A stretch of 37,605 nt of DNA from Mesorhizobium sp. GbtcB19 (lineage in GTDB: Bacteria > Pseudomonadota > Alphaproteobacteria > Rhizobiales > Rhizobiaceae). The stretch spans positions 1 to 37,605 of the forward strand of contig NZ_JAGXJY010000032.1 of assembly GCF_019091085.1 (NCBI RefSeq). The letters are read 5' to 3'. A program made the translations under genes and the position numbers. The notes under the pieces were generated by a model. That model did not search any database. It was not told the origin of the DNA and saw nothing but the letters and a program-made list of their open reading frames with translations. Shown piece by piece: positions 14,735-22,146 of this stretch (position 1 is the stretch's first letter; each line of letters starts with the position of its first letter).

Positions 14735-16987
14735 ATGATCATTGAACTTTTCGGACCAGCGGGATCCGGCAAAACAACCTTCGCGAACGCCCTTGCCAAG
14801 CATTTGCGCGACCGCGGGTATGTTGCCCAAGTCACCCTGTGCTACCTGCCCCGCAATAGAGGCGGCGGCTGGGACCGCTTCGGCATTTTCACGGTAACCT
14901 CCCGAATATCATCCGCCATTTTCATCACAGTTCTGGCACTTTTTTCTTCATTTTGGCGAAGCAGTGATATTGCACTAGCAAATAAATTTGTAAGAACAAT
15001 ACCACCAAAGAGCCTTATACGGCGAATACGTATCTGGCAGTACATAGTTCGTCTGTCACGCTGCTGGACACGGGCGCAGGGATCAACAAATATAATCATA
15101 TTCGACCAAGGCTTCGTGCAGGCGATCGGGTCCCTTGCAATGTTCAACGGCGCCGCGGAAGACAGGTTGATCGCGCGAGCGCTTGAATCTGCGCCTCGGG
15201 CCGATCTGGTGATTTGGATGGCAGTCCCGCGCGATGTCGTGGAAGCGCGGCTTCGGGCAAGAATGATGCACGAACCGCCTGCTGAACGGTTCTTAGAAGT
15301 AGACTTCGCCAGCAACATGCAAGTTTTCGATGTCTTCGAAAAACTTGGCAATGTTCTCCAGAGCGCCCAGCGAAGCAACGTCTCGGTTCAGGCAGTCGAC
15401 GAACAGTCCACCGCGATCGGCCTTTGTCAGGTGGAACAGGAAATCCAGACGCGATTGTCGCGAACCGGCGTTCCCTTCGGCAAACACCCGCGCGATGGCG
15501 GGTCGGCGGCCGCAGGACAGGCGGATAACAAGGGAAACACGGAAGGCCGCTCGGAAAGTCAATCGTCTGAACTCCATGCGGCCGACGGGGTTACTCATAC
15601 CCACCCACTCGGAGGCACCGCAGGCCGATCATCCGTTACTGTGTTCAACCGGCATCGCCATGATGTGGGCCGGCGTCTATTGCATGCGAGCATATTCGCC
15701 CTTCTGGTCTATATCGGTGGTGCGGGCCTCACCAGCATGGCACAGCTTGGAATCGCGCGGGTGGTCGGCGCGACGAGCTACGGCATCTACTCATACGCGT
15801 TGGCCTGCAGCACCGTTCTTGCAACTCTCTCGACACTCGGCTTCAACATATCGCTGTTGCGCTTCGTGCCAGAGTACAGGGCCGCTGGGCGTTTTGACCT
15901 GGCACGGGGGGTGATCATTTTCGCGCTGTCGTGGTCGATCTCGGCCGCGGTGCTGGCGGGGCTGGCAGGGGCCGGCCTCGTTGCCTTTTCGGGGAAGCTT
16001 CACCCGGAACTTCAGGCGACAATGCTGCTTGCGATGGCGGCCGTGCCGCTAATGACGGCCTATGCGCTTGGCGCCACCTTGGTCCGCGCCTTTGGAGGCG
16101 TGGTGTCCGCACTTTTGCCCGAGCGTGTGGCGCGCGACGGCCTGCTGTTGGTCCTGGTGGGCGGCGCGGCGTTTTCGGGCTGGATTACCTTAGACGCCTC
16201 ATTCGCCATGATGGCGGTAGTCGCAAGCTCGGCTGTTACCGTAATGCTTGTCCTCCTTACGGCAATCAAGCTGCGGCCAACGGACCTGCAAAGCGAGCGG
16301 GCGAGTTATTCCGGACATTTCTGGCGGTCCGCAATCCCTCCTACCATGCTGATCACCGGGCTTGATGCCCTCGTAAGCCGAACGGGAGTCATACTTCTGG
16401 GCTGGACGGGCCGGGTCCATGAGGCTGGTATTTTTGCCCTAAGCCTAAACGTGGCGCTGCTGGTCGGTCTTTCGAGCGTCGCGGTAAGCACGATGTTCTC
16501 GCCGACTGCTGCCGATCTTCATGCCCGAGGGGATCACGAGGGACTGCAGCGGTTATTCTCACGGGCAACCGTTCTGAGTTTCAGCGGAGCGCTCGCATTG
16601 GCCCTGGCGTTGCTGGTGGTCACCGAACCCCTCCTAAGCTGGTTCGGCGGGGATTTTGCTATGGGAGCACCGATCGCACGAATCCTCATCATGGGTTACC
16701 TCTGCAATGCGGTTTGCGGACCCCAGCTAAACCTCCTGACCATGACCAAGCACGAGTGGGCCGCCGCGACGACGATGGTTGGCGGCTCCGTGGTCGCCGT
16801 CGTCGCTTGTGCAGCCGGCATAGCGGTGGGCGGGGCGACCGGAGCGGCGGTCGGCTTCACGCTTGCACTGGTCGTCTGGAACCTGGCAATGGCAACCTAT
16901 ATCCGCAAGCGATTGAACATCTTGCCTGGTTTGGTCTTTGCTGCCTTGGCCTTGAGGCCGGGACAGCTTAGAGCTCGCTGGGGATAG
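14735..16987 (+). CDS. P-loop kinase fused to Wzx-type polysaccharide flippase
   Basis: One uninterrupted 750-codon frame. Residues 1 to about 230 form a nucleoside-kinase-like P-loop domain: GPAGSGKTT at 7-15, FDQGFVQAI (in the place of the DR-x motif) and LVIWMAVPRDVVEARLRAR (the lid/helix region). About 70 polar, low-complexity residues follow. From about residue 310 a flippase begins with the family's opening (LTSMAQLGIARVVGATSYGIYSYALA) and about 12 helices, including FALSLNVALLVGLSS and the basic end YIRKRLN. Wzx proteins flip lipid-linked repeat units to the periplasm; the kinase role is unknown. No good internal ribosome site is visible near 15600-15660, though a GTG exists near 15640. 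The DNA at about 14880-15110 is unusually AT-rich with atypical codons. Confidence 0.8.
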   Translation: MIIELFGPAGSGKTTFANALAKHLRDRGYVAQVTLCYLPRNRGGGWDRFGIFTVTSRISSAIFITVLALFSSFWRSSDIALANKFVRTIPPKSLIRRIRIWQYIVRLSRCWTRAQGSTNIIIFDQGFVQAIGSLAMFNGAAEDRLIARALESAPRADLVIWMAVPRDVVEARLRARMMHEPPAERFLEVDFASNMQVFDVFEKLGNVLQSAQRSNVSVQAVDEQSTAIGLCQVEQEIQTRLSRTGVPFGKHPRDGGSAAAGQADNKGNTEGRSESQSSELHAADGVTHTHPLGGTAGRSSVTVFNRHRHDVGRRLLHASIFALLVYIGGAGLTSMAQLGIARVVGATSYGIYSYALACSTVLATLSTLGFNISLLRFVPEYRAAGRFDLARGVIIFALSWSISAAVLAGLAGAGLVAFSGKLHPELQATMLLAMAAVPLMTAYALGATLVRAFGGVVSALLPERVARDGLLLVLVGGAAFSGWITLDASFAMMAVVASSAVTVMLVLLTAIKLRPTDLQSERASYSGHFWRSAIPPTMLITGLDALVSRTGVILLGWTGRVHEAGIFALSLNVALLVGLSSVAVSTMFSPTAADLHARGDHEGLQRLFSRATVLSFSGALALALALLVVTEPLLSWFGGDFAMGAPIARILIMGYLCNAVCGPQLNLLTMTKHEWAAATTMVGGSVVAVVACAAGIAVGGATGAAVGFTLALVVWNLAMATYIRKRLNILPGLVFAALALRPGQLRARWG

Positions 16988-17436
16988 CCGCATGCCCCAA
17001 TTCGCGGGGTTCGATGCAATGATATTCCCCGTCATCAGCCTAGCCTCGTTCCGCAATGTGAGCCCGAATCTCCGGCGGCCCTGGCCGGCGATACGGAAAA
17101 TGCCAACGCCATGTTTACCGATGAGCTGGAGCCGCCGAGCATCCTGTTGACTGCGCCGACCGCATTGGAGCGAAGTAACGTTATTGGAGGAGCTGCCGGC
17201 GCTGCAGCGGCTGACCATCGGAGACGCCAACGTGGCCAGCATCGACGCAGGGCAACCATTGGCCGACGTCATCCGGCCAGCCAAAGGCCGCTATCTGGCG
17301 GATGCTTTGCCCCCGTCTGGTCATGTCATCAAGACGAAGATTTGCCGCTTGCGCGACCGAGGACGCCGAAAGACGGCAGCCACGTTCCCGCGGAAGGCGC
17401 CGCCGTTGCGCTTTCAGCGGATGATCGGTCCCGCTC
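16988..17436. other. Intergenic region with decayed kinase sequence
   Basis: About 450 bases between the fusion gene and the end of the minus-strand LuxR-type gene. Apart from the kinase remnant at 17111-17285 I see no gene and no clear terminator. Confidence 0.5.
17111..17285 (+). pseudogene. Remnant of the C-terminus of a kinase like that at 10944
   Basis: One frame reads EPPSILLTAPTALERSNV, comparable with PPDLVIKLIVPPETCAKR of the 10944 gene. After a frameshift near 17180, another reads ELPALQRLTIGDANVASIDA and then GQPLADVIRPAK, matching that protein's end (SIDAQQPLADVIRAVKK). No start, P-loop or intact frame remains. It is a duplicated or displaced fragment of a kinase paralogue. Confidence 0.65.
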
Positions 17437-18129
17437 TCACGGCAGGACCGAGATGCGCCCAAGAAGCGCGACCAATTCCGCCTGACGCTTGGTCTCGGTC
17501 TTGGCGAACAACGAGGCAAGCTGGGAACGGATCGTCGTGCGGCTGAGGCGCCAACTCCGGGCGATGTCCAAGGGCGCATCGCCTTGAGCCAATCGCAGCG
17601 CAAGGTGCGTCTCGGCGCCGGTCAAGCCGAACATCCGCTGCAGCGTGTCGGGATTGGCTGCGGATCTATTCTCGCGATCCAGCAATGCGACGATGCAAGT
17701 TCCCTGGGGTGCGACCACCCCCATTTCATTGATTACCACGGGCCTGTCGCCCAGGCTTTTGATCACCACCCACGAGAGTGAGCCTGGCAGGAAATGCACT
17801 GGTACGTTCGCGACCAGCCGCTTGAGCCCAGCCGCGAGCGCGTTGGCGGTGTCGGCCGCTTCGCCCTGCCTCTCAATGGTGGCTCGAGCGGCCGCGTTCC
17901 ATTCGATCACCTTCTTTTCACCGTTCAGCACCAGATAGCCGCACCCGATGCGTTCGAGCATGCCGGTGATGGACTCCAGAGTCCGACGTTGCGACCCGTC
18001 GGCCGGATCGTCGGATCGATCCGGGGTGCGTGTTGGATGTATTGTCCGTGATTGCCGCGCATACGCGTTTTTCAGCACAACATACCGACTGCCGGCAACC
18101 GCGTCGGCGTGCCTTTCAATCAGAGCCAT
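17437..18129 (-). CDS. LuxR-family transcriptional regulator with PAS-like N-terminus
   Basis: The 230-residue protein has a PAS-like middle part (LERIGCGYLVLNGEKKVIEWN, about 58-78) and a C-terminal LuxR/GerE helix-turn-helix (about 165-225: FGLTGAETHLALRLAQG, then DIARSWRLSRTTIRSQLASL). No phospho-acceptor receiver and no autoinducer domain is evident. Such proteins bind DNA as dimers and act as activators or repressors; the PAS part may sense a small molecule or redox state. A perfect palindrome lies 30 bases upstream of its ATG, suggesting autoregulation. It is read divergently from the sensor kinase at 18374, sharing about 240 bases. Its place between two EPS blocks suggests control of EPS genes (inference). 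Confidence 0.85.
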   Translation of the reverse strand: MALIERHADAVAGSRYVVLKNAYARQSRTIHPTRTPDRSDDPADGSQRRTLESITGMLERIGCGYLVLNGEKKVIEWNAAARATIERQGEAADTANALAAGLKRLVANVPVHFLPGSLSWVVIKSLGDRPVVINEMGVVAPQGTCIVALLDRENRSAANPDTLQRMFGLTGAETHLALRLAQGDAPLDIARSWRLSRTTIRSQLASLFAKTETKRQAELVALLGRISVLP

Positions 18130-18373
18130 TTTTGTACCCGCCCTACTGTACCCACTCTCCGCAATTACTTGCGGTTACTCACTTTCTCTTTGATCCCTGT
18201 GATTCCCCTGACCTAAATTTCGACGTGCTTGATGTGTCTGCGACAGGATTGTGGCCGGCCGCAACTCACGTGATTCTATTCGTCGGCTAAGGCATGGCAA
18301 TCCCGCAGTGGTATTAAGCCACCCCCGAATGGCCTAGTCTCGACGAGCTAGTCCTAAGGTTGTAGTCTGTTGC
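18130..18373. promoter_or_regulatory. Shared divergent promoter region (LuxR-type gene and sensor kinase)
   Basis: The 244 bases separate two divergent regulatory genes and must hold both start signals. The only strong feature I see is the palindrome at 18159-18174. No clear -35/-10 pair could be assigned. Confidence 0.45.
18159..18174. promoter_or_regulatory. Perfect palindrome, candidate LuxR-type operator
   Basis: CCGCAA-TTAC-TTGCGG: two perfect 6-bp arms with a 4-bp spacer, 30 bases upstream of the LuxR-type gene's ATG. The size and symmetry fit a dimeric helix-turn-helix regulator. I found no second copy by eye in this window. Confidence 0.5.
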
Positions 18374-20116
18374 ATGGGCTCATATCTGCGCTGGCTGAAT
18401 TCGACAATGCCGGGGACACCGCCAGCCCACGTGGCTTCCGCAGCGATTCTGGCAGCTTCAATAGTATTCGAAGCAACGAACTCAATACATATCGGGCAGG
18501 ATGGAGCTTTTATCTCCTTCATTCCCGCGATTATTATCATTGTATACCTCGAAGGCCGGTCGGCCGCGATAGCCGCGACGCTCCTGATGGCGGCGGCAGG
18601 GCTTTGGGCCCGGCGAGCATTGAATTCCCAGATCTCCTACGAAGACTGGACCCGCGCCGTCCTGCTTCTGGTCTCAGGTGGGGTAATATCGACGATATTC
18701 CACCGCCTGCGAACCGACTTGAGCGAGGCACTGGGGGTCGCTGAGGCAAGGCTCGCGACCGTGCAGGAAACCGAGAGACGCTATCGATGGGCGTTCGAAC
18801 GGGCCGCCATGGGTTTCGCAAACAGCAACCGGCGCGGCGAGTTGCTGCAAGCGAACGAACGCCTTTGCGAATTGACGGGTTATGAGGAGATGGAACTCGC
18901 CCAGTTGCCGCTCGAGGCACTCATTCACCCTGATGACCGGGGTGAGGTGCGGGGACTTATGAGAGATCTGGGTCGCGACGCCGCTTGGTTCGGTGCGGAG
19001 GTTCGCCTGTTGCGAAAGGATGGAGAGACGTTCTGGGCCCGTCTGACTTTGTCTTCGTCCCCGCACGACGAAGGTTTTGCCGACAGCGTGTTTGTCGTGG
19101 TCGACGATATTTCCGAGCGACGAATCGCACGCGAGACGCTGCGGGCGCAGAAGGAATGGCTCGATCTCGCTCTATCCGCCGGACGCATGGGCACTTGGCG
19201 AATGGATCTCAATGACTGGACAGTCAGTGGCTCCGCCAAGTTCTGGGACATTCTGGGCCTACCGCCAACTCCCACTCGCCGCCTGGCGGACCTTTCCGCT
19301 GTGGTGGACCCGGTTGATTGGCCCAAGCTGACGGCTTCGATCAAAACCTCGACGACGGCGAATTACGACATCGAGATTCGCGTCCGGCGGCAGGATGGGC
19401 ATGTGCGCTGGATTGCCCTGCGCGGACGCAAGGAAAAATACGATGATCGTTCGCTATACATCGGGGTGGCCGCCGACCTCACTGAACGTCGGCAAACCAC
19501 GCTCCTGCGTGCGGCCGCGAAGAAGCGCGAACGCACCATGCGCGAGGAGCGCCATCGCTTCAGCAATCTGTTTCCGGTGATCACGGCCCTGGTGAGGATG
19601 ATCAATGCTCCGGACAACGACATTGCCAAATACAAGGAGATGCTGATTGACCGGATCAGAACCCTGGAGGCCACGCATCTGCTTCTCTCGCGCCACTCGA
19701 GCACTTCCGGCGCGCTTCATGATCTCGTCGCTCAGGAGCTTCAACCGTTTGCGGAAACAAGGGACGTAAAAATCGCCGGGCCATCGCTGGTAATGCCCTC
19801 TGGAGCCGCCGAGAGCTTTGCCATGATTCTTCACGAGCTGACGACCAATTCGGTAAAGCACGGCGCGCTAGGCGGTGGCGAGGGTCGCGTCGAGGTGACG
19901 TGGGGGTTCGCGTCGGCCGACGCTGGCAGCGACGTCGTGTTCGATTGGGTGGAATCGGGACAACGAAAGCTCGCAAGCGTCGTTCGCCATGGTTTCGGTT
20001 CCATGATTATCGGCATGGACGGTGCGCCACTGGTCGGTCATTCGCCAGAATTGGAGATATCGGAGCACGGGTTCCGATATTCGCTGCGGCTGTCGCGGAA
20101 AGAAATCGAACTCTAG
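18374..20116 (+). CDS. HWE-family sensor histidine kinase with membrane N-terminus and two PAS domains
   Basis: The 580-residue protein starts with three hydrophobic segments (about 20-33, 45-75 and 95-113), like a DUF4118/MASE-type membrane sensor. Two PAS domains follow (about 136-255 and 262-375), with GYEEMELAQLPLEALIHPDD and DGHVRWIALRGR as landmarks. The phospho-accepting H-box is EERHRFSNLFPVI (H394); the usual HWE/HisKA_2 pattern HRxKN is HRFSN here. The N-box HELTTNSVKHGAL and the W-x-E motif (DWVES) place it in the HWE family, which is common in alphaproteobacteria. The stop overlaps the stop of the convergent response regulator gene by 4 bases. The likely partner is that regulator; the signal is unknown. 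Confidence 0.9.
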   Translation: MGSYLRWLNSTMPGTPPAHVASAAILAASIVFEATNSIHIGQDGAFISFIPAIIIIVYLEGRSAAIAATLLMAAAGLWARRALNSQISYEDWTRAVLLLVSGGVISTIFHRLRTDLSEALGVAEARLATVQETERRYRWAFERAAMGFANSNRRGELLQANERLCELTGYEEMELAQLPLEALIHPDDRGEVRGLMRDLGRDAAWFGAEVRLLRKDGETFWARLTLSSSPHDEGFADSVFVVVDDISERRIARETLRAQKEWLDLALSAGRMGTWRMDLNDWTVSGSAKFWDILGLPPTPTRRLADLSAVVDPVDWPKLTASIKTSTTANYDIEIRVRRQDGHVRWIALRGRKEKYDDRSLYIGVAADLTERRQTTLLRAAAKKRERTMREERHRFSNLFPVITALVRMINAPDNDIAKYKEMLIDRIRTLEATHLLLSRHSSTSGALHDLVAQELQPFAETRDVKIAGPSLVMPSGAAESFAMILHELTTNSVKHGALGGGEGRVEVTWGFASADAGSDVVFDWVESGQRKLASVVRHGFGSMIIGMDGAPLVGHSPELEISEHGFRYSLRLSRKEIEL

Positions 20117-20787
20117 CCTTCGTTGTTCGCAAGCCAGTTTTGCAGCAAAACGGCTGCTTCCGTTCGGTTTCGCACGCCGAGCTCGCGCATGATGGCCGCC
20201 GCGTGGATTTTCGTCGTCGCTTCGGCAATCTCCAATTTGCGGGCAATCTCTTTGTTCGAGTACCCTTCCGCCATGAACTTCAGAACTTCCCTTTGTCGCG
20301 ACGTCAACCTGGCGAGGCTGCCTATGCCGACGCGCCGCCTGGCCGAAAGTCTCTCCGTGGACGGATGCGTCTGACCTTGCCCGTCGGACGCGCGCGACAG
20401 AAGTGCCGGAACGTAGATTCGGCCGGCGAGCATCTCGTTCACAGCCAGCACCACTTCCTCGTCCCTTTGCGACTTTACGATGTAGCCGTGCAGCCCGATC
20501 GAAAGGGCTTTGAGTATTTCGGCGCGCGAATCATCGGCGGAGACGATCGCGAAATGTGTATGGGGATAGGCGGACATCACGTCGCCGAGTATCTCCTGAT
20601 CGAAGAGCCCCGGCATGTTCAGGTCGAGGATAGCAAGATCGATCGATGCCTGCTGCTCCAACAGGGTGATCACGGCGTCGAAACAGGACGCATCGAATAT
20701 TTCGGCGTCTGGAACGCCGGCGGTCAGTGCCAATCGCAAGCCGCGACGATACAATCCGTGATCGTCGGCGATGACGATCCGATGCAT
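20113..20787 (-). CDS. NarL/FixJ-family response regulator
   Basis: From ATG 20787 the 224-residue protein begins MHRIVIADDH, the expected acidic pocket. D55 in ILDLNMPG is the phospho-acceptor. S105 or A106 and K113 fall where the receiver's conserved Ser/Thr and Lys are expected (VSADD and YIVKSQ; numbering approximate). A LuxR-type helix-turn-helix follows at about 158-215: LTSRQREVLKFMAEGYSNKE and IHAAAIMRELGVRNRTEA. The frame extends 22 codons upstream to 20853, but those residues are basic and outside the domain. The gene converges on the HWE kinase gene with interlocked stop codons, so the two probably form a two-component pair despite opposite strands. Targets are unknown; the adjacent EPS operon at 21378 is a natural candidate. 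Confidence 0.9.
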   Translation of the reverse strand: MHRIVIADDHGLYRRGLRLALTAGVPDAEIFDASCFDAVITLLEQQASIDLAILDLNMPGLFDQEILGDVMSAYPHTHFAIVSADDSRAEILKALSIGLHGYIVKSQRDEEVVLAVNEMLAGRIYVPALLSRASDGQGQTHPSTERLSARRRVGIGSLARLTSRQREVLKFMAEGYSNKEIARKLEIAEATTKIHAAAIMRELGVRNRTEAAVLLQNWLANNEG

Positions 20788-21377
20788 TTTGCTACCCCAA
20801 CGCTTATCGGCAAGCATACCCTTACGCGCTCGCCGCCTTCCATTACCCTGCATGCACCAACCGTGACAGACTTAAATTCGTGGCCAGTCACTAGCTGTCG
20901 CTTCAGAGCGTGGCCTGCGGTGTCCCCTCGCCCGCAAACATCACATTGCTAATATAATCTTAATTCGCAAAGGGAAAAGCGTCCTTTGTTAACAGTTACG
21001 TGAAATTCGCTCGATGTCGGGTTCCGAGCTCGGGACGATTTCAATAGGACGCGGTCCTCGTAGCAGGCCGGCATCACAACCGGCGGATTCCTGCGCCCTT
21101 CAATGCCATAGGGATTCAATTCGTGATTGCCTCATGATTGAGGCCTAAGCGCTAGGAGATCCGGCGGGTGCCTCGCATCCACCGACACCGGCAGCGCCGA
21201 ACCGCCACCGTTCGAATGCACGACGACACTCATTCCAAGCGGCCATAACATCTACGACACGCTCTTCGGATTGGCATGGGAAGCGGGTCTTCGGAAACAG
21301 CTTTCCAGCTGGCTTGCAGCGTTATTATCAGCAAGCCGAGCGCTTGAAGATGGAGCAGGAGGAACCGGGAGGATCCA
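20788..21377. promoter_or_regulatory. Promoter-bearing gap before the second EPS operon
   Basis: About 590 bases between divergent genes. An AT-rich tract at 20945-20995 holds a perfect TATAAT (20953-20958) on the plus strand without a good -35, so an activator-dependent promoter is possible. CAAAGG and CCTTTG (20968-20988) form a 6-bp inverted repeat with a 9-base loop, followed by GTTAAC. The last 350 bases before the operon contain no recognised gene, so a long leader is possible. Confidence 0.4.
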
Positions 21378-22100
21378 ATGAAAGCGGTAATACAATGCGG
21401 TGGAATGGGAACGCGCCTTCGGCCTTTCACGTCGGTCCTGCCGAAGCCGCTCATGCCAATCGGCGCGCGCCCCGTTCTGGAGTTGCTCCTGAAATGGTTG
21501 CGCCGCAACGGCATTGAAGACGTCTACATCACTACCGGATATCTGGGGCACCTGATCCGCACCGTCTGCGGCGATGGATCCCAATGGAACCTGAAGATCC
21601 GCTACACCCAGGAGATGGAACCGCTCGGCACCATCGGCCCGCTCTCTTTGATCAGAGACGAGTTGAATGAGCCGTTTCTCGTCCTGAACGGCGACGTACT
21701 GACGGATCTCAGTCTCAGTCGCTTTGTGGCGGCGCACCGCAAGCACAAGGGTCCGGTAACAATCGCCACGACTTGCCGCCACATCAAGATGGATTTCGGT
21801 GTCATAGATGAAATCGACAATACAGTTCAGGTATTTCGCGAAAAACCGACGCTTTCTCACCTTGTAAGCATGGGAATATACTGCATGGATCCGAGTGTCT
21901 TGCAGTATATTCCCTCCGGCGTACCGTTTGGGTTCGACGATCTTATGCTGCAGATGATGCAGGCGGGTACAGTCGTGCACGTATACAAGCACGAGGGTCT
22001 CTGGCTCGATATCGGCCGCGTCGATGATTTCCAGAATGCGCAGTCCATCTCGTGGGAAGAGCAGTCGGCTTCGATCGAAGTCGCAGCCGCGGCCGCGTGA
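21378..22100 (+). CDS. Sugar-1-phosphate nucleotidyltransferase
   Basis: GGGAGG at 21367-21372 sets the start. The 240-residue protein has the nucleotide-binding signature GGMGTRLRPFTSVLPKPLMP (residues 8-27), the metal-binding Asp in VLNGDVLTD, and EKP and WLDIGRVDDF near the end. It belongs with RfbA/RmlA- and GalU-like NTP transferases, which make an NDP-sugar from a sugar-1-phosphate and an NTP. At 240 residues it is shorter than RmlA and nearer the short nucleotidyltransferases such as PtmE, which work with GlcNAc-1-phosphate. Given the LegB-like dehydratase and aminotransferase downstream, it may supply the NDP-HexNAc for a dideoxy aminosugar (inference). A broken copy lies at 4790. First gene of the second EPS operon. 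Confidence 0.9.
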   Translation: MKAVIQCGGMGTRLRPFTSVLPKPLMPIGARPVLELLLKWLRRNGIEDVYITTGYLGHLIRTVCGDGSQWNLKIRYTQEMEPLGTIGPLSLIRDELNEPFLVLNGDVLTDLSLSRFVAAHRKHKGPVTIATTCRHIKMDFGVIDEIDNTVQVFREKPTLSHLVSMGIYCMDPSVLQYIPSGVPFGFDDLMLQMMQAGTVVHVYKHEGLWLDIGRVDDFQNAQSISWEEQSASIEVAAAAA

Positions 22101-22146
22101 GGCAACGGTTGTCGCAGGGCGTCATACAACCGCCAGGGAGGTCACG

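Noticed and set aside
19900..20952. 350-codon plus-strand ORF opposite the response regulator gene
   Set aside because: Shadow of the minus-strand response regulator, which has full receiver and helix-turn-helix motifs; the plus frame shows none.
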